From Glaciozyma antarctica PI12 (Eukaryota; Basidiomycota; Microbotryomycetes; Kriegeriales; Camptobasidiaceae), in contig KZ627157.1 of NCBI GenBank assembly GCA_002917775.1, positions 616,079-680,078 of the forward strand: a DNA stretch of 64,000 nucleotides, read 5' to 3'. The notes under the pieces are model-generated. The model was given only the letters and a program-made list of their open reading frames with translations. It ran no database searches and was not told the DNA's origin. Below, piece after piece: positions 1-13,882 of the stretch; position 1 is the stretch's first letter, and each line of letters begins with the position of its first letter. Made by a program: the position numbers and the translations under genes.

Positions 1-1150
1 GCAGGCTGCGTGAGTCCTTTCGCGCCCGCCAGGAGCAGGACCTTGAGCTAACCCTCCGTCGCAGAGCGCAAGGAGTCACCAAGATTGTCGAGTTCGAGAT
101 GAAGCACAACCTCCCGACCTGGACTCGTCGAGTGCGGGACAAAGGGTTCCGCTCGCTTCGGGTACACTGTGGCATGTACGAGGAGCATATCAACGACGCG
201 GTTTCGGCGGGCCTGAAGAGCGGGGACGAGATTCCTGGTGGACTCGGCCTCCTCACCGTCGGTCCTTACAAGATCATCACGGTGCGCCTTCTATTCGCTC
301 CCTCAGCGCGACGCGACTGACGTTTCGCTGGACAGGACGGCTCTCTCGGAACTCGCACTGCTTACTGCCACGCGCCGTACCCAGACACTGAAGATTACGG
401 TCTCTGGATCTACCCCGAGTGCGTCACATCCCTTCCAGGCTTCGTGTCATCAGAGCTGATGGAGCATCGCAGCAAAACCTTGCGCGAGATGGCCACCTTC
501 GCCACTTCGCACAACTTCACCCTCGCAGTCCACGGCATCGGAGACAAGGCAAACTCGCTCGTCCTAGAGACTTTCGCGGCTCTCGATCCTCCTCCTCTCG
601 CCGGATCCTCGATCGAGCACGCTCAGCTCCTCTCCTGGTCGGACCTCCCCCTCTTCAAATCGCTCAACCTCGTCGCCTCAGTCCAGCCCGAGCACCTCAA
701 CGACGACAAGGAGCTCGCCGATCGTTTTTGGGCTGGACGAACCGAGCGTGCCTTCGCCTACCAGAGTCTGCTCGACCAAGGCATTCCGCTCGTTCTCGGA
801 TCGGACGCTCCAGTCGCTCCACTCGAGCCGTGGGGAGCTATGGCAGCTGCTATCTCCCGCGAGCGAGCAGGAGAGGAGGATACGGGAGCGTGGCATCCAG
901 AGCAGCGCATCTCCAAGCTGGCGGCGTACGAGGCTTCGACGGGAGGACGAGCGGGGATCGCCGTGGGGGACGTCGCCGACCTGTGTATCACGAAGGTACG
1001 TCGATATCTACATCGCTGTCGCCTGAGCTGACTTTGGTCCTTCACTCCAGCGTGATCCGCTTGATCCCACCGTCGGCGCGAAGGAGCTGCGAGGAATGGA
1101 GGTCGTCGGGACGATGGTTGGGGGGGAACTGGACCTATAGAGCTCTGTGA
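1..1150 (+). CDS. Amidohydrolase 3 (YtcJ-like) family protein, 3' part
   Basis: This is the C-terminal part of a metal-dependent amidohydrolase; the start lies left of the window. Exons read 1-281, 336-995 and 1051-1150 and join in frame, with branch sites CTGAC before both acceptors. Family hallmarks seen in order are DGSLGTRTA, the metal-site stretch VHGIGDKA, IEHAQLL and the late SDAPVAPLEPWG motif that carries the conserved Asp. The order and spacing fit the Amidohydrolase_3 (PF07969) group of fungal and bacterial YtcJ-like enzymes, which hydrolyse amide bonds; the actual substrate is not known for most members. The end (GGNWTYRAL then TGA) is a normal family C-terminus, so the gene looks intact on this side. 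There is no sign of an operon-like partner. The family call is firm; the reaction is inferred only. Confidence 0.85.
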
Positions 1151-1376
1151 CGCGTCGTATTTATCGCGTAGATATGCTATGAACTCAGCTCTGAGAGAGG
1201 AAGGAAGGGAAGGCGAGTTGAGTTGCGAAGGTCAGGAGCTGCAGAGAGGAGGTCCCTCCCACCGAACGCGCGCCTGCTCTCCTCTTACAAGTCGTCGACA
1301 AGTTGCACAAGTTGTCTCCTTCTCACTCACGTCTCCGTAGTCTGCCTCAATCGCAGCTACAGAGCACTCTCTTGAG

Positions 1377-3931
<2,555 letters not shown>

Positions 3932-4500
3932 AGGAGCTCATCGTCTCAACGACCTTTCCCATGTTCACCATCTTCCCCGCGACCCTCCTTTCTATCTTCG
4001 CTATTCCCCTCCCTCGCATTCGCTTTGCAATGTTCCCTTGCACTCTATTCTCCTTTGGCAATTGATTTCCTTGCCCGCTTTGCTGAACAGGTTCAAGATC
4101 GAGAGCAGCACTATAGGTCAAGGAGGAGGGGGAGTGCCCAAGTTCCAAACTTCGATTGTTTTCGCTCCTCCCGCTTCTCTCCCTCCCTCGATCCTTCCGC
4201 TGATTCAAGTCTCGCTCACCTTCTTTTTACATTGGACTCCGCAGGCGAGGAAGGACGGGGAGAACCGAAGTGGCGTACCTAGCTCGGTCTCGAAAGCTCG
4301 GTCTGTCCAAGTTTAGCTACTCTTCCTGCCGGTGTGCATGCTGATCTCCGCTCCTTGCGAGAGTTCGGCATGAGCGTCGAGGTAAAAAGCGTTCAGTGAA
4401 TTGCTCTCCTTCTCCTGCATCATCCTTCCACGCCACTGCAAGCTCCTCTCGCTCCCCGCCACTCCAGCCTTCCCTTCCACCCCTTCCTTCTCGCCAAATC
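3932..4500. other. Intergenic: kinase 3' UTR and MARVEL gene promoter/leader
   Basis: 569 bases with no convincing gene. The sequence becomes pyrimidine-rich towards 4440-4500, as expected for a leader before the ATG at 4501. Several short open frames occur but none shows codon bias or a recognisable motif. Confidence 0.5.
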
Positions 4501-5329
4501 ATGTGTACGCACCTCTTCAGTCATCTGCTGAGCTACTGCGTCTAACTGTGTCTAACGAGCGTTTTCTTCAGCCGAAGCACCCGTCGTCAACGACAAGCTC
4601 GCACCTCCGACCGTGCCTTCCAACAGCTGGGTCTCCTCCCCGCGTTCCTACCTCTACGCCGTCACATTTTTCCTCATCGGAGCTCTCAGTACGATATTTT
4701 GAGGTTGTGGGAGTGTGGGACACCAGCTGATGCAGCTCTCTCAACAGGTGTTGCGGAGATTGGTCTTGTTTCGCAACAACTTCAGAATGGAGGAAACTTG
4801 GTGACCAGGTACCCGAGTGCCGAGTGGAAGCACATCATTGGGTAGGTCTAGCACTTGATATAGTGGGCACTAAGCTAACAGAGCCGTCGCAGACTCTTTT
4901 TGTTCAACGGCATATTTTCTCTCTTGCTCGCTCTTGCCAGCAAAGTCGCACCTTTCTATGGTGCGTGCCTCGTACCACCTCGAGCGCTTCATAAGCTAAT
5001 GATTAACAGTCGCCGCCTTCTTCCTGTTCTGCAGCTCCACAATCTGGGCGACAGGCGCCGGAATCGCAAACCAAATCTCTCCCTTCCGCGCCGGAAACTG
5101 CAGCAACGATGTTGCGGCGCCGTACGATCGTTTCGCGGATCAATGCTCTCGATTCGTTGCTATTGAGGCTCTGGCTTGGGTTATTTGTGAGTCTGGGAGG
5201 TGGAGCGAGAGAGGGCCGAAGCTGACCTGGTTGTTCGCAGGGATCCTTACGCTGGGAATTTGCGTGTCGGTCGTTCTTGAGGGGACGTTGAGGAAGGAGA
5301 GGAAGGTTGGAAGCTTCTACGGTGCTTGA
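4501..5329 (+). CDS. MARVEL-domain-like four-span membrane protein
   Basis: The start was chosen at the ATG of 4501 because ATGT|intron 4505-4571|CCGAAGC gives MSEAPVVNDK and keeps one frame through all exons. This four-base first coding exon would be missed by simple ORF calling. Four hydrophobic stretches follow: YLYAVTFFLIGALS, LFLFNGIFSLLLAL, VAAFFLFCSSTIWATGAG and a last one around WILTLGICVSVVLEG. A loop with two Cys (GNCSNDV and DQCSRF) lies between the third and fourth. The length of about 190 residues and the four-span layout fit the MARVEL group of fungal plasma-membrane proteins, which organise membrane domains; the molecular role here is not known. It ends with KVGSFYGA and TGA. 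About six exons, all with good splice signals. The gene model is strong and the family call moderate. Confidence 0.72.
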
Positions 5330-5504
5330 TTAGACCCTCGTAGTCTCTACAATAGAAACTCTTAATTCTCCCCCTTTGAAACCACCGTACGAAGTAGCAG
5401 CCGGGAGTAGCAGGCCTTAGGCGGGGCTGCCGACGGAGCCGAGCGATTCCTCTCCTCCGTCCCCAGCTCCCGAATCAACAAGTCAAGGCGGACTCCGTCT
5501 CGAG

Positions 5505-8500
5505 ATGGTCAGTTTAGCTTCGAGATTGACAAGGCGTAGACCAGAAGGGGGCAACAGCTGACTTGAAACGCTCAGGACAACACGACTCTCGAAGACGAGC
5601 GGGCCCTCAAGCTCCCCTCGCTCGCAACAACTCTCAATCCGCCTTACCCAGCACCCTTTCCAGCCTACATTCAGAGCCCTGCGACCGGCGTACCGCCTTA
5701 CCCTCAGACCGCCCTTCCCCCCTTCTACGCCTCAGCCCCTCAGTCCCAGTCTCAGTTCAGCGCGACACCAGCTTATGCCTCTGGCTCCGCAATGCCTTCG
5801 TACTACCACAACAGCTTCCCTCCACCTCTCAACTCGCCCGTCTATCCCAGCATAAACGGTTCGACTAGTACGACGGCGCTCGCATCTCCCATGGCGGCCC
5901 AACCCGGTCCATCCTCCCTCGCCGTCTCGACTTCTGAGGCGCCTCCGGTCAAGAAGCCTGCCAAGAAGCGCAAGCCGACAGCGCCGGGTGCGGAGGAAGA
6001 GGGTGAGGAGGGAGACGAGGCAAAGAAGAAGCGGATCAAGACGCCTCGAGCTTGTGAGCCATCCCCGCCTTCTCAGCGGCCTCTCTGCGTTGGGTGCTGA
6101 CGCGGTTGTTGCTCTTCGCAGGTGACGGATGCAGGGGCAAGAAGATCGTTAGCCTTTCCTATTCACGCGCCTGCCTTCCCAGCTGACGACCGCGCGTTCA
6201 AAGAGGTGTGATGCGATCGCAGAGTCGGACCCTCCCTCTTGTGTTCACTGCCGTTCGCGTGGGATCGAATGCACTTGGGTCAGTCTTCGTGCTCTCCACG
6301 CCCTTCCAGACCAGTCGAAAGCTAATCCCGCTCGTCGCAGTTCCTCCCCATCGCCGAAACGCGTTTCAAGCGCCAGAAGCCTCTCTCGGAACAAGAAGCT
6401 GCGAAGGCCCTCCTCCCCGCCTCCCTCGCCCTCTCCACCCGCCCACCAGCTCCCAATCAAGCAGCTCCCTCTCCTCCCTTCTACTCGGCAGCAGTACCCA
6501 CCACCTACCACCTCGACCACCGCGTCTCCACCTCGAACGCCTCCTCTCCCGACTACTCGAGCGGCGCGTTCGGACAAAAGAAGGAGCCACGAATCATCGG
6601 TGCGTTTATCCTACTCACTAGGAGCGATACGTTTGTTGACTTTCTGCGAACGCAGGTCCCACATCCATCTCCCACCTCAGTGCGCTATTTACGAACTAGC
6701 GTCGACCGACTCCTCCAGAGCTAACTTCCATTGCAGTGCACTCCACTTCGACCTTCCCAACTGATCGCATGGTTCCCGTCAACTCGAAGTGGGCGCAAAC
6801 TTTAATGGTCGACGAAACGGGCGACGGCTACATTCGCGTCGTTTCAGAAGGCGACGACGAGCCAGGGGAGCTTGGGTCCAGCATGACCGCCGTACAAGGA
6901 ATCGACCGAGGCGACGCAGAGAAGCTCCTCAATTACTACTTCGCGACGCACGCTTCGCACTTCCCCATCGTCTCCAAGGCCGACTTTCTCAGCTCCGAGA
7001 TCAAGCCTCTCCTATTCAACGCGCTGTGCGGTGCGGCGTTCCTCCTTCATGCCCATCGCTCGAATACAACTGACGCCTCGACGACTCTACAGGTGTCAGC
7101 GCCCTCTCTCACCACGTCGCTCCCTCCATTCTTCGAACGATCAAGGGCACGATTCGGGCGACACTGCGCGAGGAGGACATTCTCAACAACTCGTCCATCT
7201 CCAACATTCAAGCCCTCCTCGTGTACGCCTACTCACTCGAACTGGAGAAGACGGCTGCGGGGAGCAAGACGTGGAACCTCCTGGGGTTGGCGATTCGCAT
7301 GGCGCAGGATTTGGGATTGCATAGGAAGTTGGGGAGCGAGAGGAAGGAGCAGAGCGAGGCGGATCATGCGGAGTTGAGGAGGAGGGTGTGGGGAGGATGC
7401 TTGATTGCGGATAGGTGGATTTCGGCGATTGTGAGTTCTGTTTCGGTGTAGGAGGGAGCGAAAGCGCTGACGACTTCGGGGACGCAGTACGGTCAGCCGA
7501 TGATGATCAACTTGGAGGACTGCGACTGCTTGCTGCCTTCAGCGTTCGACATTCGTCCGAATGCAGAGTTCGATTCAGAGCGAAGGCCGTACCTCTTCAA
7601 CAGCACGCTCATCTCGCTCTCCATTCTTTTGGGCCGGATTCTCAGGATGGTGTACTCTCCCAGTACGTGCTTTCGACTGTCGAGTAGCTGGACGATGGCT
7701 GACGTTCGTTTGCGAGCAGCTGGGGTGATGACTCTCTCGAGCGCCGACGCGAATCAGCTCATCTCGGATCTGGACTCGTGCGTTCCGTCCCTCGCCTTGC
7801 CACATCTTGCAGAGCTGACGTCGTCACTTCCACAGCTGGACGACCACTCTTCCGGAAGAGCTCAAGTTTCAAGGCCCGATCAAATCGTCCTCCGCCGCTG
7901 GTCAGTCCACCTTCGCCTTTCGTAACGCCTTCCTGCTGACGAACCCGCCACGCAGGCTTCCTTCACCTCCTCTATATTCCCGTTCGATTCCTCGTCACTC
8001 GTCCCTTCATGCGCATCTCGTTCCAGCTCCCCGAACGCTTCGCCAACATCAGCGTCGGGATCGAGCAGTGGTCGACGATGGAGACTGAGGCGCGCGAGGC
8101 GATCGAGTGGGTCGACAAGAACGAGTCGTGCCTCGAGGGATGGTTCGTCGGGCTTTATGCGTTCTTTACGTGCTGCTTAGTCCAGGTGAGTCGCTTCCTT
8201 CGACTCGACTTCAGGCGGAGAAGCTGACGAGCTTCGCAGTACCACTCTCATATTCGACGCCGCGATGCACGATCACTAGGGACGCTTCGTTTGGCTCGAG
8301 ATACGCTCAAGGTGCGCTCGTTCCGTCCTGCTTCTCGAGGAGCTCAGCTGACTCCCCTCGTCTCCAGCGTCTCGTCGTCACGGACGGAGAGTGCCACCTT
8401 CGCGCCAAGCTCGCTGAGATCGTCCACTTGCTCTACCACACCGCCTGCTCGGTCGCCAAATGGGCGCCTGAAGCTGCTGAGGGCATCTCCCCCGCTGCGA

Positions 8501-9062
8501 ACGGCACGACCGCTGTCACGACACTCAACCCCACGCCGGGAGTGCGCCAGAGGTGCGTCCTTCCCGCCCTCGTTTTCGTCGAGAACACCTCTGACCTCTC
8601 TCGCATCGCAGGGAGCAAGACTGGAACATGAAGTACCGCAAGGACGGCGCTGCCGCCGCGTACTTTGTCACGGAGAAGAGCGAAAGCCCGCACGACCCAC
8701 CAAACGGCATGGTTCGCTCCCTCGCCTCCCCCTCCCTCAATGCCCTCCCCTCCCCCTCCGTCTACTCGACCTCGCTCCGCTCGACGCACGTCGCCGGCGA
8801 GCCCGAACCAGAACCCGAGCAGAGCTTCTCCCTCCCTTCGCCCGTCCCTCCCGCGTCGGAATCGGGCGCGTTCCCCGATACGCTCAATTTCAACCCAACC
8901 CTCAACAGTAGTGATACGGCGGCGTTTGATGGGTTTGGGATTGGGAACGGAGGGGAGGGTGGTCCGGTGTTGTTTCCGCCTGAAGCGATTTTCGATTGGG
9001 AGCAGTGGAGCTCGTTCTTTTCTGGAGTTCCGGGAGGGGGGACGACGCCGAACGGGCTGTAG
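5505..9062 (+). CDS. Zn2Cys6 fungal transcription factor
   Basis: Binuclear zinc cluster regulator. The ATG at 5505 is split directly from exon 2 by an intron (5508-5575), giving [13 protein letters not shown] and a Pro/Tyr-rich lead. A basic stretch ([10 protein letters not shown] and [10 protein letters not shown]) precedes the zinc cluster [16 protein letters not shown], then GIECTW, which supplies the six cysteines across three exons. It is followed by [12 protein letters not shown]. The central region contains the fungal-specific regulatory domain: [46 protein letters not shown] and [13 protein letters not shown]. The C-terminal 170 residues are Ser/Pro/Glu-rich and end in [13 protein letters not shown], a likely activation region. 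About a dozen introns. The DNA target and regulated pathway cannot be read from sequence; no obvious target cluster surrounds it. Confidence 0.9.
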
Positions 9063-9313
9063 GCGTTTTTGATAGGGTCAATTCATCATATGTGTTGTGC
9101 GAATGCGTGGGCGATTGAGAAAGGAGAGGGAGGGAGCGCTTGCGACTGCGATTTGCGAGCTCGCTGGGTGGCTCGCTACTCTCCTCCGCTGCCGTTTCTC
9201 TCGTCTGCGATGGATGAGAGGAGTCTCGCATAGCTCACGTAGGCCTTGGAGAGGACACGAACACGTCCAAGCTCAAGCAACTGATTTCAAGACGATCCTC
9301 GCAGCTCCCCCCA

Positions 9314-11400
9314 TCACATCCTCGGCGTCCTCATCAAATTTCCTCCTCCACCATCGGGGAACGCCACAGTCCATTCCTCCGGCGGTCCATCGTAGTTGAT
9401 CTTCGCAGTCTCGCTCAACGTGATCTTTCCTCCGGCCCTCGAGAACTCCCAAGTCCACTCGACCTCCTCCGTCGCGTTCCAGACGACCTTCTCCAGCTTT
9501 GGCGCGAGCTTGGCGATACGACGGAACTTCTTCTCGTAGAGCAGCTTGACGGCTGCGATATACTCCTCTGCAGAGATTGAGCAAGGTTACTCAAGGTCGA
9601 GAGCACGAGCGAGGAAGGAACGCACGAATCCTCTTGAGGATCTCGCCTGCGATCGAGTTCCCCGCTCCGACGACAGAGATGATGCGGAAATCGCCTCGCT
9701 CCTCCGACCTGATCGTCTTGCCGTCCGCCATGGGGAGGGAGTCGAGCGCGGTTGGGCCCAGGGATGGTCGAAGGAGAACTCTCGGAGCTCCGGGAATCCC
9801 TTCGCGATCGCTTTGATGAAGTCGTCCTGTTGCGGGCGTGACATCAGCATTAAACGAGGAAGCGAAGGGAGATCGAGTTCACCATAGGATCAGCCCAGGT
9901 CTGACAGTCGAGCGAGAGGGTCTCGACCAGGGGGCACGCGGCGAAGACGTCCCGCAGGTGCTTGATCCTGAACTTGCCGTAGATATGGAGCTGGAGGCGT
10001 CGCAGGATTGCTCCGTTGATTCCCGGTGCGAAAACGATCGGTATCTCGGTGAGGGCGAGGCCGGCGAGTTCGAGGCTGGGGAAGAACCGAGGTTCAGCAG
10101 AGCGTGGCGAGAGTAGTGCCGCGCTTACTCTTGGACGGGAGAATTTCCGAAGTACGCTCGCACAGCAGGAGCATTCGAAAATCCGTTGGGGGAGAGGTAG
10201 TGGCTTGAGGATGGAGAGCCGAAAAATCAATAACTGCGTGCGACGAAGGGAGTCGGCTCACAAGCTATTGAGGTGTTCGAGCGACGCTGCAGGAATAGCC
10301 AGTGGAACGCGTCGGTAATGAAGGAGGCAAAGGTGCTGGATGTTCGGCGCGATCGTCGCGAGGTTCTTTAGGGCCGGACCGCCGGCGTCGATGGATCGTC
10401 CGTTGAGTCGCACGAGAGCTGGGAATGTCGCCGTACCTCCGACGAGAGGCTTTACGTGCGCGCAAATCTCCTCGAACCAAGTGCCGTCGTCGGTGCCCTG
10501 CACCGAAAGGACCGACAACGTCGACTGCGACGTGGTCAAAAAAGGCGCGAGCAACTCGGCGAGAGCGCGAGACTTCGTCTTGGGAGGAGTTGGTGGAGTT
10601 CGAGTCGACTCCGCTTGAGGCGTGTCGATATTCGTGAACTGAAGGAGCTCTGGAATGCCGCAGGGCTGGGTTGCTGAGTCGATTTGGATCTGAGCCAGCG
10701 CGTGGATCTTTGCGAAGGCTGGGAGGGACTCGATGGCGAAGCTGGGGAGGGAGAGCCCGTCGAGGTCTGGAAGTTTGCAGAGAGCTTTGGCGGTGGCGGT
10801 GGTGACCGGATCTCTGCACTGGTGCTGATAGAGAACAAGACCGCGCATCCCCTGCGAGTGCTCGTCGGCTGGCAAGAAGCAGCCCAATTGACTGGTCTCG
10901 CACTGCAATGCACTCTGCAATCGGAGCGACGGACTCAGGCAGAAATTCCAGGACGCATACGTGCCTGCGAGCTGGTTCAGCAGCTCCCCTCGCTTCACGC
11001 CCGAACTTCCGGCGTACCTGACTTGGAGCAGAATCCCGCTCCCGTTCTTCGCAAGATCACGGAGCTTCTTGGCGTGGATAGACGTGACCTCTTGCTCGCC
11101 GAGCAGGAGGCACCTCCAGAGGACCGATCCGAGCTTCTGTCGAATGGCGCTGGAGGTTGAGCCGCGGTTAATGAGATCGGGGCCTGGGAGGTGGAAGACG
11201 AAGTGGGGTGCTGCGTGGCTGGCCTCCCTCTCACAGACAGCAGGGGCGAGGAAGAAGGCGATGTACAGCAGGCTAAGGGGGACGAGAGAGGGTCAGCTCG
11301 ATGGCTTCGAGCGGGCGGCGTCGCGCGGGCTAGGAGGGTGCAATGGCTGAAGGGAGATAACGTACCAGTGCTCTGGAAGCGTCTCAAGCTTCGGCGCCAT
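9314..11400 (-). CDS. F-box/leucine-rich-type protein, copy A
   Basis: Minus-strand gene starting at ATG 11400 (MAPKLETLPEHW) with an intron right after the first twelve codons. The joined text LPEHCLLYIAFFL fits a short F-box, the segment that binds Skp1 in SCF ubiquitin ligases. Further on come HLPGPDLINRG, VLWRCLLLGE and a long run of Leu-rich segments (ALCKLPDLDGLSLPSFAIES, LRRLQLHIYGKF, ACPLVETLSLD). The C-terminus is KLAPKLEKVVWNATEEVEW and MRTPRM. It is a clear paralogue of the next gene upstream on the same strand (11582-13737): the two share block after block in the same order. About seven exons. A role as substrate adaptor is inferred from the F-box-like start and Leu-rich body; the substrate is unknown. 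Confidence 0.65.
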
Positions 11401-11581
11401 GTCGAATAAGCTCTAGCGATTGAGGGGGAGAGAGAAGAGAAGGGCCTGCGGAACAAAGCGGAAGACTTTTCTCGTCGAGGGGACCGTGCCAGCAAGTCCG
11501 CGGAGATGCCCTCGCTGAGCTTGCATCTGTTCTTTCTCAAGGAAACGACAGCCCATTCAAGCACGGAACTACGATCCGTAT

Positions 11582-13737
11582 TTAGTGCAGGTGAACGGCG
11601 GAAGGCCTCGTCAAAATCCCTCCTCCGCCCTCAGGGAACGTCGGCTGGCACTGGCTCCATCCCAGCTCGAGATGAATCTCCGCTTCCTCCTCGAGGACCA
11701 CCTTCCCTCCCCTACTAGCTACCTTCCAAACCCACTCGATCTCCCGAGTCGCAAGCCAGACCACCTTCTCCAGCTTCGGCGCGAGCTTGGCGAAGCGACG
11801 GAACTTCTTCTTGTAGAGTGGCTTGACGGCGGCGATGTCCTCGGCTGCGAGAAGGAAGAGTATAAGAAAGAAGTGGCTTAAGCGAGCGGAGAGATTACAC
11901 GTACAGATCCTCTTGAAAATCTCATCCGCGATAGAGCTCCCTTCGTCGACGACCGAGATGATTGCAAAGTCGCCGTTGGCCTCCGACCTGATCGTTTCGT
12001 CGTCGGGGAAGGGACACGCGAATCCGCGAGAGCGGGCGCAAGGATGATCGAAGGTGAAGTTGCGGAGGTGAGGGAATTTCTGCGAGATGGTGATGAGAGA
12101 GCCGCTCTGGAGCCGTGGCAAGTCAGTCGAAAGAAACACGCAGAGCTCGCGGTTGGAAATGGGCACCATGTTGCCGTACCACTTGTCGGATTTGAGAGAA
12201 AGGTCCTCGACGAGCGGGCACGAAGCAGCGATCGTCTGGAGGTTGTTGATTGCGAAGGTCCCGACGAAACGAAGCTGAAGTCGTCGCAGGCTGCTGCTCT
12301 TGAATCCTGGTGCAAATACGGCAGCGATGTGAGCTGGATTGAGGCCGTTGAGCTCGAGACTGTAACGGGGGGAAGCGAGAGAGTCGACGTTAGCGAGGAT
12401 ACCGAATCAAGGTCGAAAAAGCCGCACTCCTGCAGTTGCCCTCTTGCGATGAACCTGCGCACGTTGTCGCTCACGTCGAGCCCGTCGTCAAAGATGTAGT
12501 GACTGCACTACGTCAGCGTGTGCACAGCAAGGATAGAGAACGAACTCACAAGCTTTCGAGGTGGCTGAACGGTGTCGCCGGAACTTCGATGGCCTCCCCG
12601 AGACTAGCGACGCACAGATGCGTGATCTTGGGGGACGTCTTGACAAGTTCTCCGAAGGCAGGCTTGTTGAGATCGACTACGCGCGCAATAAAGCGCTCCA
12701 ATGCTGGGAATTCGGGACACCCGTCTTCCGCGTCCGTTTCGCCGCGTCCTCCGACCAGTCTCGCGAGTAGCGAGAAAGTCGACCAGAAGATCCCTTCGTA
12801 CGGCTTGATGGTTTCCGCGCAGACTTGCTCCCACCAACTGCCGTCCTCCGCATCTCGCACGGCGAGGACGCGCAGCGTTCGGTGCGAAGTCCGAAATATC
12901 GGTGCGAGGCCTTTGACGAGGGCGCGCGTCTGCTCCTTCTTCGTCGCCGGGCGATACTCTCCAACGCTCATCTTTCGCGGCCCTGGGGCGACGGTGATGG
13001 GAGCGTAAGGGAGGAGAGCGGGAATGATAGGCGGTACGGATTCGGCTTCGATGTAAAGCTGGGCGAGGGGGTGGATTTCGGCGAAGGAAGGCAAGGATTC
13101 GACGGCGAAAGTGTTGAGGAAGAGCGTGTCGAGGTGCGGGAGAGCGCAGAGAGCCTTCGCAGCCGCCAGAGTGACGGGGCTGGCGCTGCCGTGGCTGTAG
13201 ATCTCAAGGTTTCGCATTCTCTGCGTAATTTTAATGAGCTAAGTTCCATTAAACGGACGGAAGAGCGAGCTCGCACCGAGAGACTGCTAGCTAGCGGTTC
13301 GACGGCTTCGGGCAGGAAGTCGAGCATCTCGACGTGCCTGCGACGTCCCTCTCAGCTCCTCGCCTCTGCACCAAGTAGAAGCACAAGCACCTGACTTCCA
13401 GAAAGATCTCGTCTGTCACGTTCTCCAGCAGAAGCCCAATCTCCGCAGCGTAGCTCTCCAGCTCGCTCGCTCGCCCGAGCCTGATGCACCTCCAGAGGAC
13501 CGGTCCCAGCGCGCGACGGACGTAGCGGCAGCTCGATCCAAGACTGATTAGATCCTCTCCTGGGAGGTGGAAAGCGCAGCTGGCGGGGAGGTGAACATTG
13601 TCGAACTCGAGCCGGGGTTGGAGGAAGGATCCGATGCGCATGAGAATTCGAGGGAGGAGATTCAGCGGGGAATCGAGGGTACGTACGTGCCAGAGGTATT
13701 ACCAGTGGCCTGGAAGTGAGGCGAGAGTAGCTGGCAT
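11582..13737 (-). CDS. F-box/leucine-rich-type protein, copy B (start uncertain)
   Basis: Paralogue of the gene at 9314-11400. Shared blocks include HLPGEDLISLG, VLWRCIRLGRAS, ALCALPHLDTLFLNTFAVES, LRRLQLRFVGTF, SCPLVEDLSLK, TFDHPCARS and KLAPKLEKVVWLATREIEW; it ends EGGGGILTRPSAVHLH. The ATG at 13737 (MPATLASLPGHW) matches the first exon of copy A, and the following intron donor is in the same place. In this copy, however, the expected acceptor before ILMRIGSFLQP is absent: a branch-like CTGAAT and a pyrimidine tract are present but no AG. A shorter start at 13641 (MRIGSFLQPRLEF) would lose the front of the F-box. The body from the HLPGEDL block onward is open and well spliced. Function as in copy A, by inference only. 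Confidence 0.6.
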
Positions 13738-13882
13738 CGCTGGGAGAGAGCAGGAGGCGAACCCCGGAGGGCCGAGTTCTGAGAGTTGGCGTGCTACGCT
13801 CTTTTTCTGCTGGCGACGAACCAACAGCTCCGGACAGAGACGCCCCGCAGCACGGCTATTCTCTGGCTCTGCAAAGAGCGAA

